Origin: Candidatus Iainarchaeum sp.
Lineage (GTDB): Archaea > Iainarchaeota > Iainarchaeia > Iainarchaeales > JAXPJC01
Length of the DNA stretch: 13,242 nt
Assembly: GCA_018304445.1 (NCBI GenBank)
Contig: JAGVWD010000042.1
Location: 1 to 13,242, forward strand
Reading direction: 5' to 3'
Numbering within the stretch: the first letter of the stretch is position 1; each line of letters opens with the position of its first letter. Of this stretch, positions 1-5,823 are shown one piece after another. The position numbers and the translations under genes were made by a program. The notes beneath the pieces are model-generated. The model had not been told where the DNA came from. It did no database searches and saw only the letters and a program-made list of their open reading frames with translations.

Positions 1-267
1 TGGTATAAGGTCTTCATGCAGTTGCAGGACCTTTCTGCAGAAAAATATCTGCAACTTATTTCTTTCCTTAAATCCAAAATGAATGTAATGTTTGTAACAG
101 AGGCAATTGGCATTTCTGATCTTGAGTTTGAGGCAATGCTTCAAACACCAAAAGAATTCCATGAGCTGATGAGGGAAATAAGGCTGAAATTCCCTGAAAT
201 AATAAAAGAATTCAACTGGATAACTATTTTCAAAACTGAAAAAATTTATTATGCGCTGCAGATTTGA
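1..267 (+). CDS. Lrp/AsnC family regulator, C-terminal part
   Basis: The frame is open from the first base of the window to a TGA at 265-267, so this is the 3' end of a gene that begins upstream; the ATG at 16 is internal. The roughly 88 visible residues fit the effector-binding RAM domain of Lrp/AsnC regulators. They start WYKVFMQL (first beta strand), then a helix, then NVMFVTEAIGISDLEFEA (paired strands with the I-G-x-x-D-L-E-x-E signature), then a helix with the EFHELM and KFPEII stretches, and finally a strand with KTEKIYY. In the family this domain oligomerises and binds amino acids or other small ligands, while a missing N-terminal HTH would bind DNA. The HTH and the regulated genes cannot be seen. 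The downstream methyltransferase fragment could be cotranscribed, since only 18-51 nt separate them. Confidence 0.82.
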   Translation, partial: WYKVFMQLQDLSAEKYLQLISFLKSKMNVMFVTEAIGISDLEFEAMLQTPKEFHELMREIRLKFPEIIKEFNWITIFKTEKIYYALQI

Positions 268-285
268 GATTCTACTTTCGATTGA

Positions 286-747
286 TTGACCACTAATGCA
301 AAGTTAAATAAATTTGAAATGCGAATTATTTCTATGGGCTTGAAGAGAATTGGAAAAGGGCCCTTCAGGGGCCCTACAGCTGGGAACTTGCATCAAACAC
401 TGGATATTGGGGCGGGAGAACTTGCTAATTATGCCAGACAACAAGCGATTAGATTCCCAAATAGGAAGTATGCGGCTGTGGATCCCCTTGCGCGAGTTGC
501 TGAATTTGGTAACCTAAGGGTCTTCAGAAAACCAGCATTGGAAGCAATGGATGATGCACTAAAAGAAGGATTAAAATTTAGGCACATAAACCTGTTTATG
601 CCTGAGATGAAGCTGAAAAAGCCGAAATATTTTCGAGAAATTCTGAAAAGAGCCAAAAAAGTAATGCTGCCAAATGGGAAAATTTTCATTGGAAGTGATA
701 TCCTCCCACACCTAAAGGTGTGGGCTTCCCTCATTGAACTCCAATAG
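286..747 (+). pseudogene. Class I SAM-dependent methyltransferase, 5' fragment interrupted by IS
   Basis: This is the N-terminal two thirds of a Rossmann-fold methyltransferase. Motif I is LDIGAGE (D40 from the TTG start), the second-strand acid is D66 (AAVDP), a motif IV-like RHINLFMPEM lies at 99-108, and the strand MLPNGKIFIGSD follows at 127-138. The order and the NLFMPE / LPNGKIFIGSD pattern recall tRNA m7G methyltransferase TrmB and its relatives, but the substrate cannot be assigned. The start may be TTG 286 or, more likely, ATG 319. Native coding stops around base 699. From there the frame reads into the transposon end and adds a foreign tail (through its left hairpin) before TAG at 745-747. 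The rest of the gene lies at 1303-1527, in the same frame if 603 bp are removed. The fragment lacks the C-terminal strands and is probably inactive. Confidence 0.75.
705..724. repeat. IS terminal hairpin (right end of the element)
   Basis: A perfect 8-bp inverted repeat CCCACACC / GGTGTGGG surrounds a TAAA loop. On the minus strand it follows tnpA and contains that gene's stop codon. It pairs by position and sequence with the hairpin at 1244-1263 (both CCCACA-x-C stems with a 4-nt loop). This matches the subterminal hairpins recognised by TnpA in IS200/IS605 elements. Confidence 0.85.
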
Positions 748-1158
748 TTTGCGTTGATGTATGTCTGCCTGGTTTCTTATGTAGTTTCTTGCTCTCTCAA
801 TATCCTGCCCAACAGTCCTGCAATAGTTTCCTCTGCTCCATAGATGCCCCTTTGGATACCTCAGCCTTAGGTTCGGATGTTTTCTGAACATTATATATGA
901 GCTTCTGCCCTTCAGATAGAACAGAATATATGACGGATTCTCTGGTTTAGTTGTCCTTATTGCAGTATGCACATGCTCTGGCATTACTGCAAGCTCTAGT
1001 ATTTGCCATTCCTTTGCATTTGCTGCTTCCTTCAGCGCTTGCTCATAATCCGCTTTTATGTTTGGCTTTCTGAATATATTGTATCTGTACTTTGGGCACC
1101 ATTCCAAGTGATGCTCCCAACAGCCTTTTATATGGTTATGACTATATAAATTACTCAT
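712..1158 (-). CDS. tnpA: IS200/IS605 family Y1 transposase TnpA
   Basis: This is a 148-residue single-domain HUH transposase, the usual size for IS200-like TnpA. The metal-binding motif is EHVH (H62, H64), preceded by ELAVMP. The C-terminal helix has the catalytic tyrosine arrangement Y126-x3-Q130 (NYIRNQ) after GNYCRTVG. In the family it acts as a dimer and cuts and rejoins single-stranded DNA at the hairpin ends. All key residues are present, so the enzyme may be active. The stop codon lies inside the 705-724 terminal hairpin. The start ATG at 1158 has an AGGAGG Shine-Dalgarno 9 nt upstream, unlike most neighbours, which have TATA boxes and apparently no leader. The gene lies antisense to the methyltransferase it interrupts. 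Confidence 0.92.
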   Translation of the reverse strand: MSNLYSHNHIKGCWEHHLEWCPKYRYNIFRKPNIKADYEQALKEAANAKEWQILELAVMPEHVHTAIRTTKPENPSYILFYLKGRSSYIMFRKHPNLRLRYPKGHLWSRGNYCRTVGQDIERARNYIRNQADIHQRKLLEFNEGSPHL

Positions 1159-1167
1159 TGTGATCTT

Positions 1168-1199
1168 CCTCCTGTGGCCGCGCCTATCAGCGTTGCCAC
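1168..1199 (-). promoter_or_regulatory. tnpA Shine-Dalgarno and upstream stem
   Basis: On the minus strand AGGAGG (1168-1173) lies 9 nt before the tnpA ATG. Directly upstream, GTGGC and GCCAC (1195-1199 and 1174-1178) can form a 5-bp stem with a 16-nt loop. IS200 elements are known to hold tnpA translation low through leader structures near the ribosome site. Whether this weak stem does so is inference. Confidence 0.45.
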
Positions 1200-1243
1200 T
1201 AGAGGATAATAAATATTTCAGGGATAAATAGGCTCGCTTTCAT

Positions 1244-1263
1244 CCCACAACTCAAGTTGTGGG
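1244..1263. repeat. IS terminal hairpin (left end of the element)
   Basis: Inverted repeat CCCACAAC / GTTGTGGG with a TCAA loop (or 9 bp with a 2-nt loop). It lies upstream of tnpA on the minus strand and resembles the 705-724 hairpin. Paired subterminal hairpins are the diagnostic ends of IS200/IS605 elements. Confidence 0.85.
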
Positions 1264-1268
1264 GTTTC

Positions 1269-1298
1269 TCGCTCGCGGGCTAATCGCTCGCGGGCTAA
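1269..1298. repeat. Exact 15-bp tandem duplication at the IS tip
   Basis: The unit TCGCTCGCGGGCTAA occurs twice back to back (1269-1283, 1284-1298), between the left-end hairpin and the insertion point. The copies are identical, which suggests a recent slippage or an imprecise transposition event. It is too short and has too few copies to be a CRISPR. Confidence 0.85.
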
Positions 1299-1302
1299 TA
1301 AT

Positions 1303-1527
1303 ATTCCTCGTTGGGCCAGCCGCATGGCGCCTGTGTTTGAGGCAGAAGGATTTTCCCTAAAAAGGCCTAAGTTGCTGCATAAGAATGAATGGTCAAGATG
1401 GATGAATATAAGTGCAAAATATGCAAGATATATAAGATTCCTAATACCAGAGCGGCGTATAAAATTTTATCTTATTGAAGCCACTTTTAGACTGAAAACA
1501 GCAAGAAAAATGGGCTATAAAGTTTGA
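1303..1527 (+). pseudogene. Class I SAM-dependent methyltransferase, 3' fragment
   Basis: This is the C-terminal remainder of the methyltransferase cut by the IS. In-frame reading from 1303 gives IPRWASRMAPVFEAEGF, which joins directly to GSD at base 699 on the other side to make GSD-IPRW. The pattern of an amphipathic helix then EAEGF is typical after the NGKIFIG strand in this fold. The remaining residues are basic and aromatic (KRPKLLHKNEWSRW, then RIKFYLIEATFR) and end at TGA 1525-1527. An ATG at 1324 allows a 67-aa reading, but without motif I this would not be an enzyme by itself. The restored protein would be about 212 aa from TTG 286 or 201 aa from ATG 319. It converges with the membrane protein gene at 1537, with 9 nt between stops. 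Confidence 0.72.
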
Positions 1528-1536
1528 AATTTATTG

Positions 1537-2439
1537 TTATTCCAGTTTTTTCTTTACAAAAAATGATACAATAAATAGAATTATCCCTACCGCAAGGAAC
1601 GCTATTCCATAAGCCATTGCGCCTGAGAAGATTGCGTTTGCAAAATCCGCCATAAATGCGGAGATTGTGCCTGCGCCATAGGCAAGGCCGCCTGTTGAGG
1701 CAAGCTGCTGCGAGAGCATCTGGTTAACAATTCCAGGCATTGTGTAGGCAAGGGAAATGCATACTGCTCCGGAGGCAATCAACGGCTCTGCAATCCAGCG
1801 GAGCAGGGATTTCAGGTTCCTGAAGGCAAGCAGAATTATCAGTACAAACAGAATTATTGCGCCCACAATAAGCGCATTTATTGCAAGGAAAAACAATTGC
1901 ACTATCTGCCTGAATTGCCCCAGCTGCTGCAGATTCGGGAGCATTGATGCCAAATCAAATGTTTCCGGAAGCGGGCTTAACAATTGGTTTACATTTATTG
2001 CGCCTGTGAGCTCAGGGGGGATGTTCTCTGCAACATAATCCTGCGCAAATGCCTGCAGGGAAGATTTCACTTCAGAAAGGGAAATTTCCAGTTCAAGCGC
2101 TTCTTTTTCGCCCTTCAAGTAGGCGAGGGTATTTTGCGTCAGGTTTTTGAACTGCGCCTTCATCCAGGAATCCGGAATTGCATTTTTTATTTCATCTTTA
2201 AGCTGCTCTGCGGGAATTATTGAAGTCAATTGCGCGGGAAGCTGCTGAATGAGCATTTCTGCAATAACATTTTTCGCAGAGCCATAAACCTGCAGCTTTT
2301 CAAGCTCATCCTCATAGAATTTCGGCTCAAATGCTATTGCCTTGAAATTGAGCAGAACTACAAGCGCAACCAGATTGGAAACTAACAGAAATGCAAGGAC
2401 TGCAAGAACAATCTTCTTCAGTATGCCTAGTGCAGACAT
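1537..2439 (-). CDS. Multi-pass membrane protein of unknown function
   Basis: The protein has 300 residues. Membrane segment 1 is at about 9-31, followed by an extracytoplasmic, helix-rich, mostly polar domain at about 32-178. Further hydrophobic segments lie at about 180-206, 213-235 and 272-295, and the C-terminal tail is basic (KKKLE). The large loop has few cysteines, many Gln/Leu/Ala, and a SIIPAEQLKDEIKNAIPDSW stretch. Similar architecture (one TM, a helical ectodomain, three TMs) occurs in uncharacterised bacterial and archaeal membrane proteins, but I do not recognise a named family. No catalytic motif is evident. The ATG at 2439 follows the cdc6 stop by 27 nt. A TTTAAA centred about 27 nt upstream, overlapping the cdc6 stop, could be its own promoter, or it may be the second gene of a cdc6 operon. 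Confidence 0.8.
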   Translation of the reverse strand: MSALGILKKIVLAVLAFLLVSNLVALVVLLNFKAIAFEPKFYEDELEKLQVYGSAKNVIAEMLIQQLPAQLTSIIPAEQLKDEIKNAIPDSWMKAQFKNLTQNTLAYLKGEKEALELEISLSEVKSSLQAFAQDYVAENIPPELTGAINVNQLLSPLPETFDLASMLPNLQQLGQFRQIVQLFFLAINALIVGAIILFVLIILLAFRNLKSLLRWIAEPLIASGAVCISLAYTMPGIVNQMLSQQLASTGGLAYGAGTISAFMADFANAIFSGAMAYGIAFLAVGIILFIVSFFVKKKLE

Positions 2440-2462
2440 AATTGAAGGGATAATGGGAAGAA

Positions 2463-2473
2463 CTGTTTAAATT
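2463..2473 (-). promoter_or_regulatory. TATA-like box before the membrane protein gene
   Basis: On the minus strand AAATTTAAACA straddles the cdc6 stop codon, centred about 27 nt upstream of the ATG at 2439. The spacing suits an archaeal TATA box serving a leaderless transcript. It is AT-rich by composition, so confidence is modest. Confidence 0.4.
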
Positions 2474-3606
2474 TGTTTGCCTAATTTTTCTGCGAGCGCG
2501 CTTTGGGAAATTTTCAGCGAGATTTTCCTTGTCCTGCCCCTTTCGGGCAAGTTTGTCCTTTCCGAGGAAATTATCTGCTTTTTTTCCAGGTTGCTTGCAA
2601 CTTCGCGCAGGCGCCTCTCGCTGAGCTTTTCCTTTGCGGCTTCATTGTATTTCAGGAAGAGGACCCCGGAATTTATTTCCTTTTCCCGCAGGATTATTTC
2701 AAGCAGCCCCTTTTCCGTTTCAGAAAGGAAATTTGCGGGCTTTCTTCCCGGGGAACTTTCAATCAGCTCAAAGGCGCTGCGCAAATGCTTCAATGTAATC
2801 TTCCCTGCGCTTTCCTTTTCCGCAAGCCTGCCTGCCTTCCACAGGCTCTCAATCGCAATCCTGCAATCTCCCCCTAATTTTGCAGCGTGCGCTGCTGCAA
2901 CATTTATAACCTCATTTTCAAGGGCGTTAGGAAGGAATGCGAATTCCGTCCTTTCCCTCAAGATTTCCTTCAATTGAATGGGGGAATAAGGCTCAAATTC
3001 AATGCGCTCCTCAGCAAGCGAGCTTCTTACCCTTGAGTCCAGTTTTGCAAGGAAGTCCTGGGAATTTGAAATGAGCGCAATCCCGAAGCGGATTTTCTCA
3101 TATTCTATTATGCGCAATAAATCGTAAAGCAGTTTTGAGGCATCCTCCTTCCCCTGGACTGAGAGCTGGTCCGCCTCATCCAAGATTATTATTGGAGTGA
3201 ATTGTAAGCGTTTTGCGCTTTCAAGCAGTTTTGAATATACTTCATCAGTTGAGAGCCCGCGCCTTGGGACTACCGCCCCAATGAAGTTTGCAACTTCAGA
3301 AAGGACAGAAGAGCGCGAGGAAAATTCAAAACAGTTTATGTAAAGCGCTTTCGCCCTGTCAGTATGCTCCTGCAGCTCATTCATAACATATTTTACTGTT
3401 ACTGTTTTCCCTGTTCCTGTTTTTCCATGGACAAAAACATTGTGCGGCTTTGCGCCCTTTGCTATTGGCGCAAAACAGTAAACAAGCGCATCAATCTGCT
3501 CCTCGCGGTGCGGAAGGCGCTCGGGAACGAATTCCGGGTATAGGTAAGATTCATTCTTGAATATTGCGCCCTCAAGCGCTGCGTTCTCAAATATGTTGCG
3601 CGGCAT
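2467..3606 (-). CDS. cdc6: Orc1/Cdc6 family replication initiator
   Basis: This is a 379-residue AAA+ ATPase plus winged helix. Counting from ATG 3606: Walker A GKTGTGKT at 61-68, Walker B IIILDEAD at 139-146, sensor 1 ISNS at about 179-182, arginines in LDSRVRSSL at 190-198 (arginine-finger region), sensor 2 GGDCRIA at 245-251, and a C-terminal winged helix from about 292. The N-terminal IFKNES...PEFVPERLPHREEQ is the conserved Orc1/Cdc6 lead-in. The frame stays open to an ATG at 3663, but the extra 19 residues are hydrophobic and not family-like, so the ATG at 3606 is preferred. In archaea this protein binds origin boxes and loads MCM. Archaeal origins often lie beside cdc6, and the divergent gap upstream is only about 90 bp. 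Confidence 0.93.
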   Translation of the reverse strand: MPRNIFENAALEGAIFKNESYLYPEFVPERLPHREEQIDALVYCFAPIAKGAKPHNVFVHGKTGTGKTVTVKYVMNELQEHTDRAKALYINCFEFSSRSSVLSEVANFIGAVVPRRGLSTDEVYSKLLESAKRLQFTPIIILDEADQLSVQGKEDASKLLYDLLRIIEYEKIRFGIALISNSQDFLAKLDSRVRSSLAEERIEFEPYSPIQLKEILRERTEFAFLPNALENEVINVAAAHAAKLGGDCRIAIESLWKAGRLAEKESAGKITLKHLRSAFELIESSPGRKPANFLSETEKGLLEIILREKEINSGVLFLKYNEAAKEKLSERRLREVASNLEKKQIISSERTNLPERGRTRKISLKISQSALAEKLGKQI

Positions 3607-3649
3607 TTTGGATTCCTGAAATAAAATGGCTGAAAGGATATTAAAGAAT

Positions 3650-3663
3650 ATGCCGAAAGGCAT
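3650..3663. repeat. Small hairpin in the divergent cdc6/peptidase gap
   Basis: ATGCC-GAAA-GGCAT is a perfect 5-bp stem with a GNRA-type tetraloop, located between the preferred cdc6 start (3606) and the divergent gene at 3699. It might be a regulatory site or be in the cdc6 leader. A function is not shown. Confidence 0.35.
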
Positions 3664-3672
3664 TAATACCTC

Positions 3673-3684
3673 TTAAGATATAAT
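3673..3684 (+). promoter_or_regulatory. TATA-like box for the HExxxH peptidase gene
   Basis: TTAAGATATAAT is centred about 21 nt upstream of the ATG at 3699 in the divergent intergenic region. It is an AT-rich archaeal TATA candidate, slightly closer to the start than the others in this window. Confidence 0.4.
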
Positions 3685-3698
3685 TGATTTGAGAGCAG

Positions 3699-4910
3699 AT
3701 GGGCAGATCAATAAAAGTTGGATACAGGGGCAATATGAGCCAGAGGGTGCAGAACAAGAAATTTCCCCAGAGAAGAAAGCAGCGTTTCCCGGTATTCAGA
3801 AACCAGCGCGCCACTACTTCTGGGAAAATCAGAATTCCCTTTCCAAATAAAATGCCTGTTGAGAATCTGCAGCGGGGAAGGCTTTTTGGGAATTCCTCCC
3901 TCAAAAGGCGCCTTGCGCTCGGAGCGCTTGGGTTTATCCTGCCTTCATTGATTGCCCCGAGGCTGGCTGCCGCCCAGGAAGAGGTTAGCGCAATGTTGCG
4001 CGGAGCAAGAAAGCCAACGCCAATTGTGCGTGAAATCGGTGCAAAGGGCCTGTTTGGGTTTGAAAATCCGCAAGAAATGATTAGAAACACTGCAGAACTG
4101 AGACTGGTTGAAATAAATGATTCTGTGCTGCCAGCCGGCCAGAAGTTTGCGCCAGGCTGCGTGAAATCAGTTATGGAAGCCGAGGGCTTTGCAAAAAAAG
4201 GTAAAGGCGGACCTGAGGCCTTGGTTGCAAGAGTTATTGGCGGCGAACAAAAGTTAACGCTTGTCGGGGGTGTCGCAACTGCGGTCAGCACCAACCTGCT
4301 TACGAGTTTTGCGCACGAGTATTTGGGGCATCTGGAAAAAATACACGGCTATGGAAATCTTCTGGAAAAAGTGGATTTTGATGTCAGATTCCGCGCCAGC
4401 CTTCTTCCAGTCAGCGGCAAGATAACATGGCATGACTCGGAGAAATTCAGGGAATTGGCGGAGAGGAACCCGAAGGCGGCAAGCAGGGTCCTGCTTGACG
4501 TATATGTCAGCGGGCTCGAAAATTCAAGAAATTTCGCCCATATGGCTGAGAATCTGGCTCTGGGGGATCCTGAGCACGCATCATTTTGGGCAACTGCCGG
4601 CCTTTTTGGAAGGCTTGACTTCCCAACATATGTTGCAACCGCTTATTTGTTCAGGGGAAGCAGAGAATCCATCAACGACCTGAATGGCATTTCCAGGGAA
4701 ACAGGCGTTAGCAGGGGGATGATTGGCGCAGCTGCGGTTATGGATGTTGCATTAAACTGGTCAACATTGCGCGGGCTTGGAAAAGCCGCACTCACTGGCA
4801 GGATTGACCCGAAGTTGCTCAGGGAAAGAAACATAAACGTAGATCTTGGACCGATGAGGACGCCTGGCGGATCACCCTATATCGGGGCAAAGCTGACTGG
4901 GAGATGGTAG
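3699..4910 (+). CDS. Putative exported metallopeptidase with an HEYLGH motif
   Basis: The protein has 403 residues and is not recognised as a named family. It has a very basic N-terminal stretch (about 1-70, rich in Arg/Lys/Gln), then RR at 70-71 followed by a hydrophobic, Ala/Leu-rich segment ending AAAQ at 91-93. That resembles a signal peptide, perhaps of the twin-arginine kind, but it sits unusually far from the start. ATGs at 3735 or 3852 would shorten the leader; the last would put RR at positions 19-20. HEYLGH at 206-211 is an HExxxH motif, the spacing seen in dipeptidyl peptidase III (M49, HELLGH) rather than the common HExxH. ENSRNFAHMAE at 274-284 is a candidate for the downstream Glu ligand. 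Zinc-peptidase function is therefore inference. It overlaps nothing and lies 4 nt before the endonuclease IV gene, so the two are probably cotranscribed. Confidence 0.78.
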   Translation: MGRSIKVGYRGNMSQRVQNKKFPQRRKQRFPVFRNQRATTSGKIRIPFPNKMPVENLQRGRLFGNSSLKRRLALGALGFILPSLIAPRLAAAQEEVSAMLRGARKPTPIVREIGAKGLFGFENPQEMIRNTAELRLVEINDSVLPAGQKFAPGCVKSVMEAEGFAKKGKGGPEALVARVIGGEQKLTLVGGVATAVSTNLLTSFAHEYLGHLEKIHGYGNLLEKVDFDVRFRASLLPVSGKITWHDSEKFRELAERNPKAASRVLLDVYVSGLENSRNFAHMAENLALGDPEHASFWATAGLFGRLDFPTYVATAYLFRGSRESINDLNGISRETGVSRGMIGAAAVMDVALNWSTLRGLGKAALTGRIDPKLLRERNINVDLGPMRTPGGSPYIGAKLTGRW

Positions 4911-4914
4911 AAGC

Positions 4915-5751
4915 ATGAAGCCAAAAATGCTTTTCGGCACTGCGGGGGTTCCGCATTCCTCAGGAAGGCCTGATTCAATAAGCGGGATTGAGAGAATTTC
5001 CGCGCTTAAGCTTGATGCAATGGAACTTGAGTTTGTGCGCGGAGTGCACATGAGTGAGGAAACTGCACAAGCAGTGGGAAAAGCCTCAAGGGAAAATAAT
5101 GTAATGTTGAGAGTTCATGCTCCATATTTCATAAATTTGAACTCGAGCGAAAAGAAAAAAATTGAGGCGAGCAAGAAAAGGATTTTTGATTCCGCAAGGA
5201 TTGGGGAAATCTGCGGAGCAAGGATTGTAACGTTCCATCCTGCATATTACGGAGAAGGCGGCAAGGAAGAATGCATGTGGAATGTTGAAAATGCGCTGAA
5301 TGAATTGCTTAATGAAATGCAGAGCAGGATAATTAAAATTGTGCTTGCGCCTGAAACAACAGGGAAGGGAAGCCAGTTCGGCTCGTTGAAAGAGACCCTT
5401 GAACTGTGCAGGCGCATTCCTGAAATTATGCCCATGGTTGATTTTTCGCACCTGCATGCGCGGGAGAATGGAAGGTTTAAAACAAAAGGGGATTTTGTGG
5501 AAGCGGTAAATGAAATTAAAAAGTCAAACAGAAAATTTTTGGAAAATCTGCAGATGCATGTTTCGGGAATAAATTTCAGCGCGAAAGGGGAAAGGAACCA
5601 CATGAATATGCAGGAAAGGGGAAATACCTTCAACTACAAATGGCTTTTGGAGGCGCTTCATGGGGAAAATGCCTCGGGCTGCATAATATGTGAAAGCCCG
5701 AATTTGGAAGAAGACGCGCTGCTGATGAAAAAATACTGGGAAAGTTTGTAA
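4915..5751 (+). CDS. nfo: Endonuclease IV (AP endonuclease) homologue
   Basis: This is a 278-residue TIM-barrel protein of the xylose isomerase-like / AP endonuclease 2 superfamily. Expected metal ligands of endonuclease IV appear in order: H68 (RVHAPYFIN), H108 (TFHPAYYG), E147 (APETTG), D176 and H179 (VDFSHLHA), H215 (MHVSG), H229 (ERNHM) and E260 (ICESP). The Asp of the bacterial D-R-H site is replaced in the ERNHM segment, a change that seems common in archaeal-type members but may alter the third zinc site. The enzyme nicks 5' of abasic sites in base excision repair. The length matches the family (about 280). A GGAG lies upstream of ATG 4915, and the previous stop is 4 nt away, suggesting coupling with the HEYLGH protein; no functional link is obvious. 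Confidence 0.87.
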   Translation: MKPKMLFGTAGVPHSSGRPDSISGIERISALKLDAMELEFVRGVHMSEETAQAVGKASRENNVMLRVHAPYFINLNSSEKKKIEASKKRIFDSARIGEICGARIVTFHPAYYGEGGKEECMWNVENALNELLNEMQSRIIKIVLAPETTGKGSQFGSLKETLELCRRIPEIMPMVDFSHLHARENGRFKTKGDFVEAVNEIKKSNRKFLENLQMHVSGINFSAKGERNHMNMQERGNTFNYKWLLEALHGENASGCIICESPNLEEDALLMKKYWESL

Positions 5752-5761
5752 TTGAAGATTG

Positions 5762-5777
5762 TTAGGCATTTGCCTAA
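5762..5777. promoter_or_regulatory. Palindrome upstream of the membrane-bound regulator
   Basis: TTAGGCA-TT-TGCCTAA is a perfect 7-bp-arm inverted repeat between the nfo stop (5751) and the TATA box at 5793. It lies about 16 nt upstream of that box, where an operator or activator site would sit, and a winged-helix regulator is encoded immediately downstream. It lacks a following T tract, so a terminator is less likely. Confidence 0.5.
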
Positions 5778-5792
5778 GTAAAATAAGAAGGG

Positions 5793-5800
5793 TTATAAAT
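5793..5800 (+). promoter_or_regulatory. TATA box of the winged-helix regulator
   Basis: TTATAAAT is centred 27 nt before ATG 5824, with a purine-rich AGAAGGG just upstream like a BRE. The spacing predicts an almost leaderless mRNA. Confidence 0.65.
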
Positions 5801-5823
5801 TCCTTTTAACAATTAATAGAATC

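Larger units (their letters stand above)
698..1300 (-). mobile_element. IS200/IS605-type insertion sequence, tnpA only
   Basis: This is a compact 603-bp element inferred from three things. It contains a HUH Y1 transposase gene. It has subterminal hairpins with 8-bp stems near both ends (705-724 and 1244-1263). It splits a methyltransferase gene whose two halves rejoin in frame when 603 bp are taken out. Reading along the minus strand, the left end lies at about 1300 and the right end at about 698. The tetranucleotide ATAT occurs at 698-701 and again at 1301-1304, which fits the family habit of inserting 3' of a short target and ending at a matching cleavage tetranucleotide without target duplication. 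No tnpB accessory gene is present. Exact tips are ambiguous within the ATAT. Confidence 0.82.

Noticed and set aside
429..734. Minus-strand 101-aa frame opposite the methyltransferase
   Set aside because: Antisense shadow; the plus-strand frame has SAM-binding motifs.
1269..1298. CRISPR-like repeat
   Set aside because: Only two adjacent 15-bp copies with no spacer.
698..1300. TnpB/omega-RNA partner in the insertion sequence
   Set aside because: The 603-bp element has room only for tnpA and its ends; no TnpB-like sequence is present.
1324..1527. A 67-aa plus-strand frame as an independent gene
   Set aside because: It is better explained as the C-terminal end of the interrupted methyltransferase: the frame is open further upstream (IPRWAS) and joins the 5' half in phase.
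2477..2977. Plus-strand frames inside cdc6, and similar long plus-strand frames inside cdc48 (10700-11158, 11261-11704, 12203-12712)
   Set aside because: They lie fully antisense to genes with strong motifs, and their composition (Ser/Phe/Cys-rich) is that of antisense reading.
3607..3663. N-terminal extension of Cdc6 to the ATG at 3663
   Set aside because: The extra 19 residues are hydrophobic and do not resemble Orc1/Cdc6 starts; the ATG at 3606 begins just before the conserved lead-in.
5086..5633. Minus-strand frames opposite the endonuclease IV gene
   Set aside because: Shadows of a gene with a full set of ordered metal ligands.
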